A stretch of 64,000 bases of DNA from Ruegeria sp. EL01 (GTDB taxonomy: Bacteria; Pseudomonadota; Alphaproteobacteria; Rhodobacterales; Rhodobacteraceae): NCBI RefSeq assembly GCF_900313035.1, contig NZ_OMPS01000036.1, positions 1 to 64,000 on the forward strand, given 5' to 3'. Below are positions 15,522 to 23,776 of the stretch, one piece after another; within the stretch, counting starts at the first letter, position 1; every line of letters begins with the position of its first letter. Position numbers and translations under genes: made by a program. Below the pieces are notes generated by a model, which was given only the letters and a program-made list of their open reading frames with translations, was not told where the DNA came from and ran no database searches.

Positions 15522-16016
15522 TTATCTTTGGTTTTCGGAGATGAATTGCCCGACGGTCCTTTTGTTTTCGTCACCAATTTCAACCTCGCCATCGTCTAGT
15601 AAATCCTGCAACGTTTGTTCGCGCAACGCCTCGCGCCAAAGCTGTTCCGCAGCCAACATCCGACGCTTGATAAAGCAATCCTTTTTGTAGGCGCATTTCA
15701 CTTTTGTGGTGACATCTCCCTTCTGGCGGATTTCGCGACAGACGTATGCCGGACCCACACCATCAATAGCTTCAACCACTTCCAGCATCGTGACCTGCCC
15801 TGCCGGGCGCGTCAGGCGGTAGCCGCCTCTTGGGCCCGGCACTGCCTCGGAGATAGCCGCCGCCGTCAGGGCGCGAAGATGTTTCAGCAGGTAGCTTTCC
15901 GATAGCCCGTGCAGCCGGGCAAGATCTTTTCCGGACATAACCTTTTTCGCTGGCAAAGCCGCCAGAACAAGGGCGCAGTGCAACGCTGCCTCTACCCCAT
16001 CCCCCAATCGCCGCAT
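15522..16016 (-). CDS. Rrf2 family transcriptional regulator
   Basis: A 164-residue protein from ATG 16016, preceded by GGAGGG. The winged helix includes MSGKDLARLHGLSESYLLKHLRALTAA and the wing GPRGGYRLTRPA. A central C-x(n)-C-x(5)-C arrangement (VCREI, KCAYKKDCF) resembles the Fe-S-binding cysteines of IscR/NsrR, although spacing differs, so redox or thiol sensing is plausible. A dyad lies between this gene and the divergent AhpD-like gene. A 79-residue frame at 15353-15592 overlaps its end but shows no family features. Confidence 0.9.
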   Translation of the reverse strand: MRRLGDGVEAALHCALVLAALPAKKVMSGKDLARLHGLSESYLLKHLRALTAAAISEAVPGPRGGYRLTRPAGQVTMLEVVEAIDGVGPAYVCREIRQKGDVTTKVKCAYKKDCFIKRRMLAAEQLWREALREQTLQDLLDDGEVEIGDENKRTVGQFISENQR

Positions 16017-16072
16017 CCCATTCCCTCCAAATCCTTCGTGCATCATCGGTTTTGCGGTTGCAGAACGATAAT

Positions 16073-16093
16073 CGTGGATATATTGTATCCACG
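16073..16093. promoter_or_regulatory. dyad between Rrf2 and AhpD-like genes
   Basis: CGTGGATA and TATCCACG form a perfect 8-bp inverted repeat around TATTG. It lies 57 bp from the Rrf2 start and 48 bp from the AhpD-like start, ideal for repressing both. Rrf2 proteins usually bind such short dyads. Confidence 0.65.
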
Positions 16094-16140
16094 ACTCGAT
16101 TTCAACCACCACTCACGAGCACAATACAAGGAACTGAACA

Positions 16141-16575
16141 ATGATCCCACGTTTTAACATAGCTACAGACACCCCCGAGCTCTACAAATCCCTTCTGGCG
16201 CTGAATGCGGCCATTGCCAAGTCAGGTGCGGATACGCGTCTTATCCACCTCATCAAAATTCGGGTATCGCAAATCAACGGCTGCGCATTCTGCGTAAACA
16301 TGCATACCAATGAAGCGTTAGAAGATGGCGTGGAGCAAAGCGTCCTGAATATGCTGCCTGTCTGGCGTGAAGCCAAAGCTTTCAGCCCCCGCGAGCGAAC
16401 GGCTCTTTCCTGGGCGGAAACACTGACTTCGCTTGCTGGATCTGGCGTCTCCGACGAAGATTTTGAGAGCGCGCGCGAAGAGTTTACCGAACAGGAGTTA
16501 GCGGCGCTGACGATTGCCGTAGGCACCATGAACCTGTGGAATCGCGTCGGTGTCGGCGCCAATATGACGGCCTGA
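16141..16575 (+). CDS. carboxymuconolactone decarboxylase family protein (AhpD-like)
   Basis: A 144-residue helical protein with the CMD/AhpD core RLIHLIKIRVSQINGCAFCVNMHTNEA, in which CAFC and the following His form the redox/proton-relay site, and LTIAVGTMNLWNRVGV near the end. AhpD-type proteins reduce peroxidase partners; others decarboxylate lactones. Next to an Rrf2 sensor, a thiol-peroxide defence role is more likely. It heads an operon with the cupin gene. Confidence 0.92.
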   Translation: MIPRFNIATDTPELYKSLLALNAAIAKSGADTRLIHLIKIRVSQINGCAFCVNMHTNEALEDGVEQSVLNMLPVWREAKAFSPRERTALSWAETLTSLAGSGVSDEDFESAREEFTEQELAALTIAVGTMNLWNRVGVGANMTA

Positions 16576-16603
16576 ACGGGCTTTGAGGCGAGAGGACCAT
16601 ACA

Positions 16604-17104
16604 ATGATTTTACCCAAAGAGCGCGGTTACCGACCGGACTTGAGAGATCGCGGCCCTGTCATCAGATGGGATCCGTCTGTGCTGGTCTATGCCATTCTGT
16701 TTGCTGCAGGCACTTGGGCAGTTGCACCCGTCGCAGGTTATGCACATGACGCGCCGCAAGGCGCGCCAGGAGTACACCGTGAGTTGCTGAACCGGTCGCC
16801 ATTGCCCGACCTGCCTGGATACATTGTTACCGCTCTCACGGTCGAGTTGGCGCCCGGCGTGGCAGTTGGTCCGCACAGGCATGGCGGATTTGTATATGTC
16901 TATCTGCTCGAAGGGCGGATCGTCAGCCAGATGGACGGCGAAGAGCCTGTCGAATACACAGCAGGGGAGAGTTGGACCGAACCAGCCCATGCGCTGCACA
17001 GCCTAACTGTGAATCCCAGCAAGACCGAACCCGCGAAGTTTCTTGCGGTCATCTACAGCGAAGAGGCGGCGGTGATCACGCAGCCTGAGATACGCGAACA
17101 GTAG
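16604..17104 (+). CDS. cupin domain protein, N-terminal membrane anchor or signal
   Basis: A 166-residue protein from ATG 16604. A helix at about residues 22-42 (SVLVYAILFAAGTWAVAPVAG) precedes AHDAP, so the cupin is exported or tethered outside. The beta-barrel has GVAVGPHRHGGFVYVYLLEG, containing the metal-binding His pair, and YTAGESWTEPAHALHSLTVNPSKTEPAKFLAV for the second cupin motif. It follows the AhpD-like gene by 28 bp, in the same Rrf2-linked operon. Confidence 0.87.
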   Translation: MILPKERGYRPDLRDRGPVIRWDPSVLVYAILFAAGTWAVAPVAGYAHDAPQGAPGVHRELLNRSPLPDLPGYIVTALTVELAPGVAVGPHRHGGFVYVYLLEGRIVSQMDGEEPVEYTAGESWTEPAHALHSLTVNPSKTEPAKFLAVIYSEEAAVITQPEIREQ

Positions 17105-17279
17105 TGTTCCTATAGATTGGGAGTACTCTGCACGACAGAAAGTTCGATACAGGAAAGGAATATGAAGAAGTATATTGAGCGTCAAGGCTACGTGGGTACA
17201 GAGATGAAAAAACTGCAATGCATCAGTGGAATCGGCGTTGCACCGCATACCCATAAACCAAACCTGAAGAAGGAAAAAT

Positions 17280-17708
17280 ATGAAAGACTCACTGGTGCAA
17301 GGCCTGAAGCACGAGGCAACGCTCTTCGTGGACGACAGCTTAATCGTTCCGAACGTATCGGCAAAACTGAACGCGTTTGCGGATATGCCCCCCGTTTTTG
17401 CAACGGCTTTTATGGTTGGCTTTATTGAAGCAACCTGCATTGAATTGATTGCGCCTCATTTGCATGATGACGAACATTCCGTGGGTACTCATATTGACGT
17501 TAGCCATATCGCCGCGACACTTCCAGGTACGGAAGTAACTGTGCAGGTTGAGCTCGATTCCGTCGAAGGTCGCAGCTTAGCCTTCAGAGTCGCTGCAAGC
17601 GATGAAACAGGTTTAATCGGGAAAGGGACGCACAAACGCGCTATCATCATTGCGGCGAGATTCATCTCCAAATTGCAGAGGAACGCGGGGAAAACCACCC
17701 AAACTTGA
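17280..17708 (+). CDS. FlK-type (fluoroacetyl-CoA thioesterase-like) hotdog protein
   Basis: A 142-residue hotdog-fold protein. It shows EATCIELIAPHL at the long helix, then VGTHIDVSHIAATLPGTEVTVQVELDSVEGRSLAFRVAASDETGLIGKGTHKRAII, the pattern of FlK-like thioesterases where the Thr-His-Glu type residues lie near GTH and helix. It likely hydrolyses a short acyl-CoA. A short frame from ATG 17162 (MKKYIERQGYVG) overlaps its start in another frame and may be a leader or a relic. Confidence 0.85.
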   Translation: MKDSLVQGLKHEATLFVDDSLIVPNVSAKLNAFADMPPVFATAFMVGFIEATCIELIAPHLHDDEHSVGTHIDVSHIAATLPGTEVTVQVELDSVEGRSLAFRVAASDETGLIGKGTHKRAIIIAARFISKLQRNAGKTTQT

Positions 17709-17797
17709 TCCAATGCATCATTGATCTTTAGCTTCCACGCCTTGGAGCAAACCCTCCGACTTCCAATCGGACCTGCTTCAGCACGAAGAATCGTACT

Positions 17798-17865
17798 ATG
17801 ACCTTACCCTCTGGAAAATGAGCCGAAGCCGGTCGGAAGGCTTATTTTCCAGAGGATAAGGTCAT
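17798..17865 (+). repeat. 27-bp-stem hairpin at the left end of the IS200-type element
   Basis: The arms 17798-17824 and 17839-17865 match at 25 of 27 positions, with a 14-base loop. The right arm covers the bases just before and into the TnpA start codon (17864). In IS200 elements a comparable structure near the left end hides the start and limits transposase translation. This is the end structure of the element. Confidence 0.8.
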
Positions 17866-18280
17866 GCAGTATGACACCGGCAAGCACTGCGTTTTCTATC
17901 ATCTCTACCATATCGTCTGGTCGACGAAGTATCGCTATAAGGTGCTGACCGGCGAGGTGCGCCTGCGGGTGCGTGAAATCATCCGTCAGATCTGCGGGTA
18001 AAACAAGGTCGACATTCTGCGCGGGGTGTTGTCGAGCGACCACGTGCACATGTTCGTGTCGGTGCCGCCGAAGATTGCCATCTCCGATCTGGTGCGCGGG
18101 ATGAAGGGCCGTTCGTCACACAAGGTGCGACGGGAATTTCCCGCGCTGCGCAGGTGCTATTGGGGGCGCCGGTTCTGGGGCAGGGGATATTTCGCTACCA
18201 CCAACGGCGCAATCACAGAGGACATCGTTCTGCAATACCTCGAAAACCACATCGCCGATCCTACCGACGCCAGACAGTAG
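17864..18280 (+). pseudogene. tnpA: IS200/IS605 family transposase TnpA, interrupted by a stop
   Basis: The frame encodes the Y1 HUH transposase: KHCVFYHLYHIVWSTKYRYKVLTG at the start, the SSDHVHMFVSVPP HUH motif, and ITEDIVLQYLENH near the C-terminus with a Tyr. An in-frame TAA after QICG, at about 18000, where the family has Glu before NKVDILRGV, breaks the protein after 45 residues. Only the C-terminal 84 residues (from 18026) form an open frame. The element is probably dead by a single G-to-T nonsense change. Confidence 0.88.
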
Positions 18281-18409
18281 TGGTTCAGGCGCTCCAGCGG
18301 TCGTCTGTTATGATATGCTATTGAACGGGACTAGAACTTTGTTGCACAATTGCTGGCCACGCTGCCATCGCACAGTGGGCAACCTGTTCATAGTTGGAGT
18401 TTTTCGGAG

Positions 18410-18451
18410 TTCTTTAACTTCTTCAAAGCTTCAGGCTATGTAACCAATTAA
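18410..18451 (+). pseudogene. possible IS630 C-terminal scrap
   Basis: The plus strand reads FFNFFKASGYVTN and then a stop, similar to the YFKAAGY ending of IS630 transposases, including the copy on the opposite strand just downstream (CWNYFKAAGY). It suggests a second, oppositely oriented IS630 remnant before the main one. The similarity is short. Confidence 0.35.
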
Positions 18452-18503
18452 ACGCAAACCGCTTATCATATGACTTTCCGCGGCTCTCTGCGAATGTAGG
18501 GGC

Positions 18504-19220
18504 TCAGGGCGCCACGCCAATCATCGCGTGCTGAGGCGGTGGTCGGATCATCATTCGCATGGTCACGCAGGACCGTTTTAGAGTATGATCGCTCATCGTC
18601 TTCGCAAAGGACCTGAATGGATACCCGGCAGCCTTGAAGTAGTTCCAGCACTCGGTGGGGTCGTAGAGATTGCAGATTTCGCCGATTGCTTCGAACACTT
18701 CAGTGAAGGTCCTCGCTCCGATCCGTCGAAGGTGAGCCTTGAGCTTTGAGAAGGCCTGTTCGATTGGGTTGAGGTCGGGTGAGTACGGTGGCAGGTAGAG
18801 GAACCAGCAGCCGTGTTCGCGCAGGGCGTGGGCCGCCTCTTTGTTCCGATGCGTGGCGAGATTGTCGAGGATGACCACGCTGCCTGGCGCGATCTCAGGG
18901 ATCAGCACCTGGCGGATGTAGGCGGCGAAGGCAGGACCGTCCATTGCGCCCTTGATGACCCACGGAGCGATCAGTGCATCTTGGGTCAGGCCCGCGATCA
19001 GGGTTTGCGTTCCCCAGCTTCCAAAAGGGGCGTCCATCGTCAGCCGTTCGCCGCACGTGGCCCAACCACGCAGGCGGGTGAGGTTTGTTTTCACTGCGGT
19101 TTCATCAATAAAGACAACGCGTTCAGGTAAAGCCGCGATGGCAGGTGCGCGATGTGCGAGCTAGTCCGAGCGCTGCTGTTTCACCTTGGCGCGGTGGCGT
19201 TTGGTGGCAACCAACGACTT
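18504..19220 (-). pseudogene. IS630 family transposase, DDE part (OrfB), interrupted
   Basis: The catalytic half reads ERVVFIDETAVKTNLTRLRGW (first Asp), VVILDNLATHRNKEAA (second Asp) and YLPPYSPDLNPIEQAFSKLKAHLR (Glu). It is entered from the first frame by a -1 shift at an A7 run (T7 on the plus strand, 19219-19225). In that frame a TAG at 19161-19163 replaces the Trp of the family consensus before LAHRAPAIAALPE. The stop makes full-length transposase impossible, so this copy is dead. The C-terminus beyond FKAAGY is longer than usual, perhaps reading past the element. Confidence 0.85.
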
Positions 19221-19582
19221 TTTTTGTACGTGAACCCGAGGCGGGACAGCAGATCGGCGATGGAGGAATGATGCACCTGCACTCTTTCCGCATCGGCCAG
19301 GGCATCCCTCAGTTCAAAGAGTGTGATGTCTGGGTCTGGCCTCACCAGCTCTTCGAAGAAAGCCCGGTATGGGGCCAGCTTGCCTGTGTTATGAGGGCGG
19401 CCTTGCGGCGCGGGTTCGGCATCCCCTCGGGTTTTGACCTGCCGCGCCCAGCGGGCACCCGTCGCAGGCGAAACCTTTAGACGCAACGCCGCCGCGCGCC
19501 CGCTAAGCCCTTCTTCAATATATCGCTGAAACCGTGCCCGAAGCGCTGATGGCAAAGGTGCTGACATAATCCATCCTCCCAA
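19181..19582 (-). CDS. IS630 family transposase, N-terminal helix-turn-helix frame (OrfA)
   Basis: A 133-residue frame starting MSAPLPSALRARFQRYIEEGLSGRAAALRLKVSPATGARWARQVKTRGD, the paired helix-turn-helix region of IS630 transposases, followed by PYRAFFEELVRPDPDITLFELRDALAD and HHSSIADLLSRLGFTYKKS. It terminates after the A7 run because the -1 frame carries the rest. Programmed slippage at A7 is typical for the family; the later stop in OrfB is what inactivates the copy. Confidence 0.87.
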   Translation of the reverse strand: MGGWIMSAPLPSALRARFQRYIEEGLSGRAAALRLKVSPATGARWARQVKTRGDAEPAPQGRPHNTGKLAPYRAFFEELVRPDPDITLFELRDALADAERVQVHHSSIADLLSRLGFTYKKSRWLPPNATAPR

Positions 19583-19669
19583 ATAGGATGAATCACAAAC
19601 TGACCTACATGGGAATCCCCCGATTCAAGTTTTCCCCAAAACGCTTTAGGGCGCAAACAAATTGCCAGC

Positions 19670-19938
19670 TTGGCAGGCGTTGGGCCGATGACCCGGCAAT
19701 CTGGCCAATGGTGTGGTCAAGCGTTCATTCAGGGCGGGTGCGAGTTCCTGTGCGATGCGCGTTATTACCTGACTTGTTCGCTGTCAGATTCAACCAAGGC
19801 ATGACCGCAAAATACAAAGACATGTGTGCACACCTGAAACCGAATAAGGTAGCCCTGACCGCTATAGTGCGCAAGTTTCTCGAATTCGCTAACGCACTTG
19901 TCAAAACCAGTCGGAAATGGGCGGCTAAACCTACTTAA
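19670..19938 (+). pseudogene. IS110 family transposase, C-terminal fragment
   Basis: The frame ending TAA at 19936-19938 reads ALLPDLFAVRFNQGMTAKYK, then PNKVALTAIVRKFLEFANALV, the conserved IS110 C-terminal region (KKVALTAIMRKLL-type). Upstream residues match the GR-x-x-VR segment only loosely. The N-terminal RuvC-like domain is absent. It abuts an IS1182 fragment that stops at 19939 on the other strand. Confidence 0.75.
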
Positions 19939-20140
19939 TCAAGACGGGTACTTGTCATGGCTGACCTTGTAGGCCTTCGTCTTGCGGATGGAGCGCGCAA
20001 AATAACGCGCATCCTCGTCCTGTCCACGGGTGATACCTCGCGCATCTGCTTTTGGACAGTACCGGTGTTTCGAGGGGCATGCCTGGCAATCGGATTCATG
20101 CGCGCGGTAGCTGCGCCGGTATTCTCATCAAAGACTGTGG
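19939..20140 (-). pseudogene. IS1182 family transposase fragment
   Basis: In one minus-strand frame the sequence reads YRRSYRAHESDCQACPSKHR, then YCPKAD, GITRGQDEDARYFARSIRKTKAY, and stops at 19941-19939. The C-x2-C...C cysteines and the following RGxxEDARxxAR are typical for the middle of IS1182/ISxac-type transposases (C-x-x-C-P-x-K). Only about 65 residues survive. The longer open frame at 19935-20198 is a shifted shadow. Confidence 0.65.
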
Positions 20141-20473
20141 GATGTGCTAGGCTACCGTCAGAGCACGGTACTTTCGTAACCTTTACGGGCCTTAGCACGG
20201 GCCCGAAATGGCAGCTCGATCAGGAGAATTGAAACTACAGATCGGACCTCACTTAGATGTTGAGAGCATGGTCGGACGATGCAAGTAACTTTTGCCACGC
20301 TTCATTTCATAACAAGTTTTTCTAATGCTACCGTATATTTTACGTGGCTTTTCAATAGGTTTTTCTCACTCCAAGATTGGCAAATATTTAGCAAAGAAGC
20401 TGCCTGACAGACAAACTGTATTTCCGAAAGTGGAAGTATTTGGGGTGGTGAACTGTCGAGAAAGAAGTCCAAA
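20141..20473. other. intergenic region upstream of the aminotransferase operon
   Basis: AT-rich, without a gene. A run of AT-rich -10-like sequences around 20325-20345 (CCGTATATTTTACG) and the GAAAG at about 20460-20470 probably serve as promoter and ribosome site for the 20474 gene. No clear operator dyad was seen. Confidence 0.4.
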
Positions 20474-21700
20474 ATGTCGCTCTCATTTGGTCGTGAATAT
20501 CTGGCAATCCCTGGCCCGTCTGTTATTCCCGACAAGGTTCGTCAAGCGATGCATCAGCCCTCTCCCAACATTTATGAAGGACCCTTTGCCGAGACTATTC
20601 ACTCTGTGAAAATGGACCTGAAGACAATCGCAGGAACATCAGGAGATGTGGCGCTATATGCCACAAATGGCCATGGAGTTTGGGACGCAGCGCTAGGTAA
20701 CATCGCGGCCCGCGACGAGAAAGTTCTTGTCCTAGCGACAGGACAATTTGCCTTGCATTGGGCGGAACTTGCCAAAAGCCAGGGGGTGAATGTCCAAATA
20801 CTAGACTTTGGAAATCGAGCGACAATTGACACCCATAAGGTACGCAGTTCTCTGAAAGGTGACAAAGGCCATAAAATCAAAGCGGTATTGGCGCCTCATG
20901 TCGATACAGCGACTTCAATTCGAAATGACATTGCAGCGCTGCGTTGTGTTCTTGATGAGCTTGGTCATCCTGCCATTTTATGTGCAGATATCATCGCGAG
21001 CCTGGGATGTGATCTGGTTGAGTTGGATGAGTGGGGCGTCGATGTGGCGGTGGCAGCCTGTCAAAAGGGCCTAATGACACCAGCTGGGATTGGGGTTCTG
21101 TTCTTCAACAAAAAAGCTGATGAAGCCCGTGGTGCACTCGGCCAGGTCAACGCACATTGGGACTGGCGCACCAGAGCCATGAGTGACCAGATTTATCCAA
21201 GTTTCTTTGGAACACCCCCAACGCAGCAGGTTTTTGGACTAAGAGCAGCCCTTGATATGTTGCTGTTTGATGAAGGATTAGATATGGCGCTACGGCGCCA
21301 TGAAGTACTAGCCAAAGCCGTATGGGCTGCGATTGACATGTGGTCTCATCCAGACGGGCTAAGGATGACGGCTGCGGACCCCACAACGCGCAGCCATGCT
21401 GTCACCTCCGTTGAAGCTGTCAATGGCGGTGGCATCAGACTGCAAAGATGGGTCAAAGAACATTTGGGGCTCACGCTTGGACGTGGGCTTGGCATGGCTG
21501 GCATAGCCGACCCGGAATGCGAGAATTTTTTCCGTATTGGACACATGGGGCATGTAAATGGCCATATGATACTTGGGGTTATAGGGGCGATTGATGCGGG
21601 CTTGAAGGCGCTCGATATTCCGCATGAGAGCGGTGCCCTGACAGCCGCCACGTCTTTGATTGCTGACTTCACCAATTCGCGAGTTCTGGCATCCACATGA
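20474..21700 (+). CDS. class V aminotransferase (serine/alanine-glyoxylate type)
   Basis: A 408-residue PLP enzyme. The start LAIPGPSVIPDKVRQAMHQPSPNIYEGPF is the typical glyoxylate aminotransferase entry; LYATNGHGVWDAALGN binds the cofactor phosphate, and Lys198 in AACQKGLMTPAGIGVLFFN is the PLP Schiff-base lysine. RIGHMGHVNGHM near the end is also conserved. It would move an amino group from an amino acid to glyoxylate or another oxoacid. It heads an operon with an FAH-fold enzyme and an MDR reductase, so it may serve catabolism of an unusual amino acid. Confidence 0.92.
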   Translation: MSLSFGREYLAIPGPSVIPDKVRQAMHQPSPNIYEGPFAETIHSVKMDLKTIAGTSGDVALYATNGHGVWDAALGNIAARDEKVLVLATGQFALHWAELAKSQGVNVQILDFGNRATIDTHKVRSSLKGDKGHKIKAVLAPHVDTATSIRNDIAALRCVLDELGHPAILCADIIASLGCDLVELDEWGVDVAVAACQKGLMTPAGIGVLFFNKKADEARGALGQVNAHWDWRTRAMSDQIYPSFFGTPPTQQVFGLRAALDMLLFDEGLDMALRRHEVLAKAVWAAIDMWSHPDGLRMTAADPTTRSHAVTSVEAVNGGGIRLQRWVKEHLGLTLGRGLGMAGIADPECENFFRIGHMGHVNGHMILGVIGAIDAGLKALDIPHESGALTAATSLIADFTNSRVLAST

Positions 21701-21746
21701 ACCCTGTTGAAGAAACACACTCCAGGTCAAATTTGGGAGTCTCGGA

Positions 21747-22619
21747 ATGAAACTTGTTCGCTATGGTGCGCCGGGGAAGGAAAAACCCGGCATTTTAGAT
21801 CGGGATGGCTATGTTCGCGATCTAACCGGTTGGGTTGATGACATTAACGGCAATACACTAGCCGCTGATCAGCTTGATCTTCTAAAACAAGTTGATGTTC
21901 AAAAACTCTTAAAAATAGATGGCATCCCGCAGGTTGACTTTCGATTGGGCCCTTGCGTGGGTAACGTCGGGAAATTTGTAGGTATTGGTCTTAACTACTT
22001 GGATCACGCCGAAGAGGTCGGCCAGCGCATTCCTCCGGAACCCATAATTTTCAGTAAATGGACATCTTCGATCACTGGCCCAGATGACGACACTCTCATC
22101 CCATCAGGTTCAATCGCGACGGACTGGGAGGTTGAGCTTGGCGTCGTGATTGGCGACGGAGGGTCTAACATCGCAGAAAACGACGCAATGGAGGCCATCG
22201 CAGGATATTGCCTTGTCAATGATATCTCTGAACGAGACTTCCAACTGAAACGAGGCGGTAACTGGGACAAAGGGAAAGGTTTGGATTCCTTTGGTCCAAT
22301 TGGACCATGGTTGGTTACCAAGGACGAGATAGATTGCGTTCATGATCTATCGATTTGGCTCGAGGTCAATGGGGCACGATACCAAGAGTCCAACACCAGC
22401 CTGATGGCATTCAAGGTGCCGTTTCTCGTTTCATATTGCAGCCAGTTTATGAGCCTCCAGCCGGGGGATATCATCGCCACCGGGACACCGGCAGGCGTTG
22501 GCATAGGTTTGAAACCACCTCAGTTTATGACTGAGAATGACAATATACATCTCGGCATAGCGGGCCTTGGCACACAGACCCATACCGTCACCCACCCACG
22601 CACCTTAACCGGAGGTTAG
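21747..22619 (+). CDS. fumarylacetoacetate hydrolase (FAH) family protein
   Basis: A 290-residue protein with the FAH C-terminal fold: VGIGLNYLDHAEEVGQRIPPEPIIFSKWTSSITGPDD, WEVELGVVIGDGG with the metal-binding Glu pair, then DISERDFQLKRGGNWDKGKGLDSFGPIGPWLVT and GDIIATGTPAGVGIGLKPP. These enzymes hydrolyse or decarboxylate 2,4-dioxo or enol acids and include acylpyruvases and ureidoglycolate lyases. It follows the aminotransferase by 46 bp; the pair could deaminate a substrate and cleave the resulting dioxo acid. Confidence 0.92.
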   Translation: MKLVRYGAPGKEKPGILDRDGYVRDLTGWVDDINGNTLAADQLDLLKQVDVQKLLKIDGIPQVDFRLGPCVGNVGKFVGIGLNYLDHAEEVGQRIPPEPIIFSKWTSSITGPDDDTLIPSGSIATDWEVELGVVIGDGGSNIAENDAMEAIAGYCLVNDISERDFQLKRGGNWDKGKGLDSFGPIGPWLVTKDEIDCVHDLSIWLEVNGARYQESNTSLMAFKVPFLVSYCSQFMSLQPGDIIATGTPAGVGIGLKPPQFMTENDNIHLGIAGLGTQTHTVTHPRTLTGG

Positions 22620-22621
22620 AT

Positions 22622-23650
22622 ATGCCCACGATGAAAGCTCTCGCAGTGTTTGAAGCGCTACCCAGCAGTGACCCGGATTGCTTTGTTGAAATTCAGCGAG
22701 AACGACCTGTCGCATCGGGTCACGATCTTTTGGTCCGCATTGATGCGATATCGGTAAATCCAACAGATGCAAAAGATCGTTTGGAAATTGCCGGAAGGCG
22801 GGACACACCACTTATCCTGGGCTGGGATATGTGTGGAGAGGTTATCGCGACCGGCGAGAAGGTGTCGCAATTCAAGGTGGGTGATAAGGTTATCTCAGCT
22901 GGCGATATCTCACGGCAGGGATCCTATGCCGAGTATCAACTCGTAGACGAACGGATTTCGGCGATGAAACCTCCGGGATTGACAGATCGACAGGCTGCAA
23001 CTCTACCATTGACGTCCTTGGCCGCCTGGGAGGCGCTATACGACAGACTGGAGATTCCAGCTGCGGGGTCTGAAACATCTTCTGCAATCTTGATTATCGG
23101 CGCGGCGGGAGGCTTGGGCTCTATGGCGATTCAATTTGCGCGGCAATTCTCCGACTGCACTGTAATTGCGACAGCGTCTCGACCTGAAACGCGAGCATGG
23201 TGTCTTGAGCTGGGGGCTCACCATATCATTGACCACTCAGGTGATTTGTGTGCTCAGATCAAAGACATCGGATTTGAGACCGTTCCATACATTCTGAACT
23301 GCAGCAATAACATTCCCTATTGGGAAACGATGAGCGAAATTGTCACTCCCGAAGGTTCGATCTGTCTTGTTTCAAGTACCAAGGCCAAGTTGGATTTGGA
23401 TCTGTTTATGAAGAAAAGCGTTAGGATTAACTACGAGTTGATGTTTACACGCTCTCTATTTCAGACAGAAACCATGCATCTTCAAGGTGCCGTACTCAGC
23501 CGTTTGTCCGACATGATCTCATCGGGTAAAGTGCATCATGTTATGACGAAACAGTTTGGTGCGATGACAACCAAGACTCTGTCAGAGGCTCACACTCTTA
23601 TCGAGAGCGGGAAAATGATTGGCAAGATTGCAGTATCTGGAATGCAATAA
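22622..23650 (+). CDS. zinc-less MDR/quinone oxidoreductase-like dehydrogenase
   Basis: A 342-residue medium-chain dehydrogenase. It has the GroES-like N-terminal fold (VNPTDAKDR, LGWDMCGEVIATGEKVSQFKVGDKV), and the Rossmann motif ILIIGAAGGLGSMAIQFARQFS for NADPH. The catalytic Zn ligands of alcohol dehydrogenases are not in place, which points to the YogA/quinone-reductase side. It starts 2 bp after the FAH stop. Likely reduces an alpha,beta-unsaturated carbonyl or quinone. Confidence 0.9.
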   Translation: MPTMKALAVFEALPSSDPDCFVEIQRERPVASGHDLLVRIDAISVNPTDAKDRLEIAGRRDTPLILGWDMCGEVIATGEKVSQFKVGDKVISAGDISRQGSYAEYQLVDERISAMKPPGLTDRQAATLPLTSLAAWEALYDRLEIPAAGSETSSAILIIGAAGGLGSMAIQFARQFSDCTVIATASRPETRAWCLELGAHHIIDHSGDLCAQIKDIGFETVPYILNCSNNIPYWETMSEIVTPEGSICLVSSTKAKLDLDLFMKKSVRINYELMFTRSLFQTETMHLQGAVLSRLSDMISSGKVHHVMTKQFGAMTTKTLSEAHTLIESGKMIGKIAVSGMQ

Positions 23651-23685
23651 CACCTCTGACACTATTGTGGTCCCTCGAAATCAAA

Positions 23686-23727
23686 GCGTTCCGCCAAAAA
23701 CCTGAGTTACAGCTTTTGGCGGAGCGC
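23686..23727. terminator. hairpin between convergent genes
   Basis: GCGTTCCGCCAAAA and TTTTGGCGGAGCGC pair at 13 of 14 positions with a 14-base loop. It lies 36 bp after the MDR stop and 50 bp before the convergent LysR stop. There is no T-tract after the stem, so it may act as a bidirectional stop with weak efficiency. Confidence 0.6.
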
Positions 23728-23776
23728 TGAGCAATACATCAGCGCCGCGCGCGCCACCTCTTGCTGATGACTCAGG

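Noticed and set aside
15353-15592. 79-residue minus-strand frame overlapping the end of the Rrf2 gene
   Set aside because: Possible small protein, but no domain or ribosome site and it lies mostly in the Rrf2 3' end.
17162-17428. Frame starting MKKYIERQGYVG upstream of the FlK-type gene
   Set aside because: It has a ribosome-site-like GGAAAGGA but overlaps the thioesterase gene in another frame and loses any coding look after residue 35.
19957-20232. 91-residue plus-strand frame
   Set aside because: Antisense to the IS1182 fragment; no independent support.
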